Made by a program: the position numbers and the translations under genes
DNA from: Streptomyces sp. NRRL WC-3626
Lineage (GTDB): Bacteria; Actinomycetota; Actinomycetes; Streptomycetales; Streptomycetaceae
Length of the DNA stretch: 64,000 nucleotides
Direction of reading: 5' to 3'
Assembly (NCBI RefSeq): GCF_000718785.1
Contig: NZ_JOCA01000019.1
Coordinates: 62,001 to 126,000 of the forward strand
Shown: piece by piece, positions 62,821 to 64,000 of the stretch
Layout: each line of letters begins with the position of its first letter
How positions within the stretch are numbered: position 1 is the first letter of the stretch
Notes under the pieces: model-generated
Database searches by the model: none
What the model saw: the letters and a program-made list of their open reading frames with translations, nothing else
What the model was told of the DNA's origin: nothing

Positions 62821-63012
62821 ATGACGTACGACAGGCTGGTGTGCGCGAACTGCGCCGCGCCCGTGAGCGAGGGCCGGTGCCCGGTGTGCCGTGCGAACCG
62901 CGAGCGGCTGCAGCAGGAGAACTTCTTCGCGGGGCTGAACCCCATGACGCTGATCGCACTGCTGGCGGTGCTGATCGCGGCGGTGGCGCTGCTCGCGCAC
63001 CAGACCGTCTGA
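62821..63012 (+). CDS. Small zinc-ribbon membrane protein
   Basis: A 63-residue protein. CANCAAPVSEGRCPVCR has two CxxC pairs forming a zinc ribbon, and the C-terminal half is a single membrane helix (MTLIALLAVLIAAVALLA). ATG at 62821 follows GGAGGGCGAGCGC. It is divergent from ftsE. Function is unknown. Confidence 0.75.
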   Translation: MTYDRLVCANCAAPVSEGRCPVCRANRERLQQENFFAGLNPMTLIALLAVLIAAVALLAHQTV

Positions 63013-63021
63013 CGTAGCGAG

Positions 63022-63059
63022 GGAAGGGCCCGGAGCGCGGTCGCGCTCCGGGCCCTTCC
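63022..63059. terminator. Perfect 18-bp terminator hairpin
   Basis: Arms 63022-63039 and 63042-63059 are fully complementary around a minimal loop. It lies 9 bases past the small zinc-ribbon gene and before the convergent repeat-protein gene. Confidence 0.88.
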
Positions 63060-63097
63060 GTCATCTCACGCTACGGTGCGTGGACGCGCGGCCACCG

Positions 63098-63808
63098 TCA
63101 GGCGGCGGCACCCCCGCGGCCGTTCGCCAGGCGCGGCAGCACCCGGAAGCCGATGCCGCCGGCGATCATCGTGGCGGCGCCGATCAGCAGGAACGTGGTC
63201 TCGGTGGCACCGGTCTCGGCGAGCTCCTTGCCGTTGCCCTGGGCCGAGGTGGCCGGGGCGTCGTCGCCGGTGTCGGTGAGGGCCGAGGAGCCCTCGTCCT
63301 GCGGCGAGGCACCGTTGCCGCCGTCCGGCTTGGTGCCGGGGTCGTTGTCGTCACCCGGGGTGGTCGGGTTCTCGGAGGGCTCCTCCACGGGGTCCTCCCC
63401 ACCCGGGTTCTCCCCGCCCGGGTTCTCCCCGCCCGGGTTCTCCCCGCCCGGGTTCTCCCCACCGGGGTTCTCCCCACCGGGGTTCTCCCCGCCCGGGTTC
63501 TCCCCACCGGGGTTCTCCCCGCCCGGGTTCTCCCCGCCCGGGTTCTCCCCACCGGGGTTCTCCCCACCCGGGTTCTCCCCACCGGGGTTCTCCCCGCCCG
63601 GGTTCTCCCCGCCGGGGTTTTCTCCACCCTCCCCTTCGCACTCCGGGTCGACCGCGATGTCGCAGCCGGGGTCCGGCTCGTCCGCGACGGTGACACCGAT
63701 GTTGAGGTCGAGCGCCGAAGCGGCGCCGGCCGCCGACAGCGAGGCCCCGGCCGCGATCACGGCGCCGGCCGCGATCCGAGCGACACGGATCCGCGTCTTC
63801 TTGGTCAT
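63098..63808 (-). CDS. Sortase-anchored surface protein with GGENP tandem repeats
   Basis: A 236-residue exported protein. A signal peptide (AAGAVIAAGASLSAAGAASA) is followed by a short acidic region and then 15 consecutive Gly-Gly-Glu-Asn-Pro repeats and one GGEDP. A Pro/Asp/Gly linker follows. The C-terminal sorting signal is LAETGA, a hydrophobic helix (TFLLIGAATMIAGGIGF) and a basic tail. Streptomyces sortases cut LAXTG motifs and attach proteins to peptidoglycan. The repeat block probably forms an extended stalk. ATG at 63808 is clear. Confidence 0.88.
   Translation of the reverse strand: MTKKTRIRVARIAAGAVIAAGASLSAAGAASALDLNIGVTVADEPDPGCDIAVDPECEGEGGENPGGENPGGENPGGENPGGENPGGENPGGENPGGENPGGENPGGENPGGENPGGENPGGENPGGENPGGENPGGEDPVEEPSENPTTPGDDNDPGTKPDGGNGASPQDEGSSALTDTGDDAPATSAQGNGKELAETGATETTFLLIGAATMIAGGIGFRVLPRLANGRGGAAA
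63405..63629 (-). repeat. 15 tandem copies of a 15-bp coding repeat
   Basis: Units start GGGTTC/GGGGTTC every 15 bases from 63405 and encode Gly-Gly-Glu-Asn-Pro. They vary only at a few third-codon positions (CCGCCC, CCACCG, CCACCC). Copy number is likely to vary by slippage. Confidence 0.9.
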
Positions 63809-64000
63809 ATGTTTGCTACCCCCAGTAGCTCATCGTCAGTGAGGCGGCGCCCGGGGCCGTGATCAACGGGGGTAACTGCGGTGAAACGCCCCCCGGTTCA
63901 CATGCGCCCCAGAGATACGCATGCCACGCTTCACCCTTCCCATTTTCCAAAAGAACGTCAAGGCCGTTGCGTACGCGATGTCCCGCTACGCACGCTTTGC
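63809..64000. other. Upstream region of the sortase-substrate gene
   Basis: No gene is visible. The first 60 bases should hold the promoter and leader. I saw no recognisable riboswitch. The last 90 bases become less GC-rich and run off the window. Confidence 0.4.

Noticed and set aside
63405..63629. Regular short repeats resembling a CRISPR array
   Set aside because: The period is 15 bases with no spacers and the repeats encode GGENP in frame within a secreted protein; no cas genes are present.
63809..63900. Possible cyclic-di-AMP riboswitch before the wall-anchored protein
   Set aside because: Searched by eye for the conserved paired cores; only a GGGG/CCCC-rich stretch was found, not enough to support it.

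Overview
The window reads as a chromosomal segment of a Streptomyces. It is uniformly GC-rich with strong third-position GC bias, GTG/TTG starts are common, and genes are coupled through ATGA/GTGA overlaps. From memory, the order murA - hup - malic enzyme - HelD - sigU/rsuA - nnaR/narK2 - matAB - smpB - ctpA - ftsX - ftsE follows a conserved Streptomyces core block. No genome comparison was possible here.

Layout. 1-4203: end of an Lrp/AsnC regulator and an opuC-type glycine betaine/choline ABC operon. 4204-10400: a Lon-like secreted protease, a tandem-repeat spacer, an IclR regulator, a DEAD/DEAH helicase, a Doc/RHH toxin-antitoxin pair and an MFS exporter. 10590-17200: tRNA-Cys, a SUKH-4 protein and a three-gene xanthine-dehydrogenase-like operon whose large subunit lacks hallmark active-site residues. 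17492-22290: a GH20 hexosaminidase with a sugar ABC importer that has no ATPase gene of its own. 22528-29909: DUF3039, YqgE, murA, an HU protein, malic enzyme and a HelD-type helicase. 30061-33629: an ECF sigma/anti-sigma pair, a CGNR protein and the nitrate regulator nnaR. 33782-35308: a TnpB-only insertion element carrying a divergent ribbon-helix-helix gene; its tnpB has an in-frame amber codon. 35325-37669: narK and a membrane protein. 37795-49588: an accessory island with a 2406-residue RHS/YD-repeat polymorphic toxin, its likely immunity gene and a divergent secreted beta-propeller protein. 49646-54761: a mat-type exopolysaccharide operon. 54933-58468: LysR, MFS and LacI genes. 58562-62479: ssrA (tmRNA), smpB, ctpA, ftsX and ftsE. 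62821-63808: a small zinc-ribbon membrane protein and a sortase-anchored Gly-Gly-Glu-Asn-Pro repeat protein.

How parts work together. The opuC genes form one importer for compatible solutes. The hexosaminidase and ABC genes form a chitooligosaccharide-type uptake and cleavage unit that probably borrows a shared ATPase. sigU/rsuA and toxin/immunity are translationally or spatially coupled pairs. ssrA and smpB act together in ribosome rescue, and FtsEX forms a membrane complex in cell-wall control. The most unusual items are the divergent molybdo-flavoenzyme, the low-GC toxin tip of the RHS protein, and the TnpB element with three 11-bp-phased repeats in its divergent promoter.
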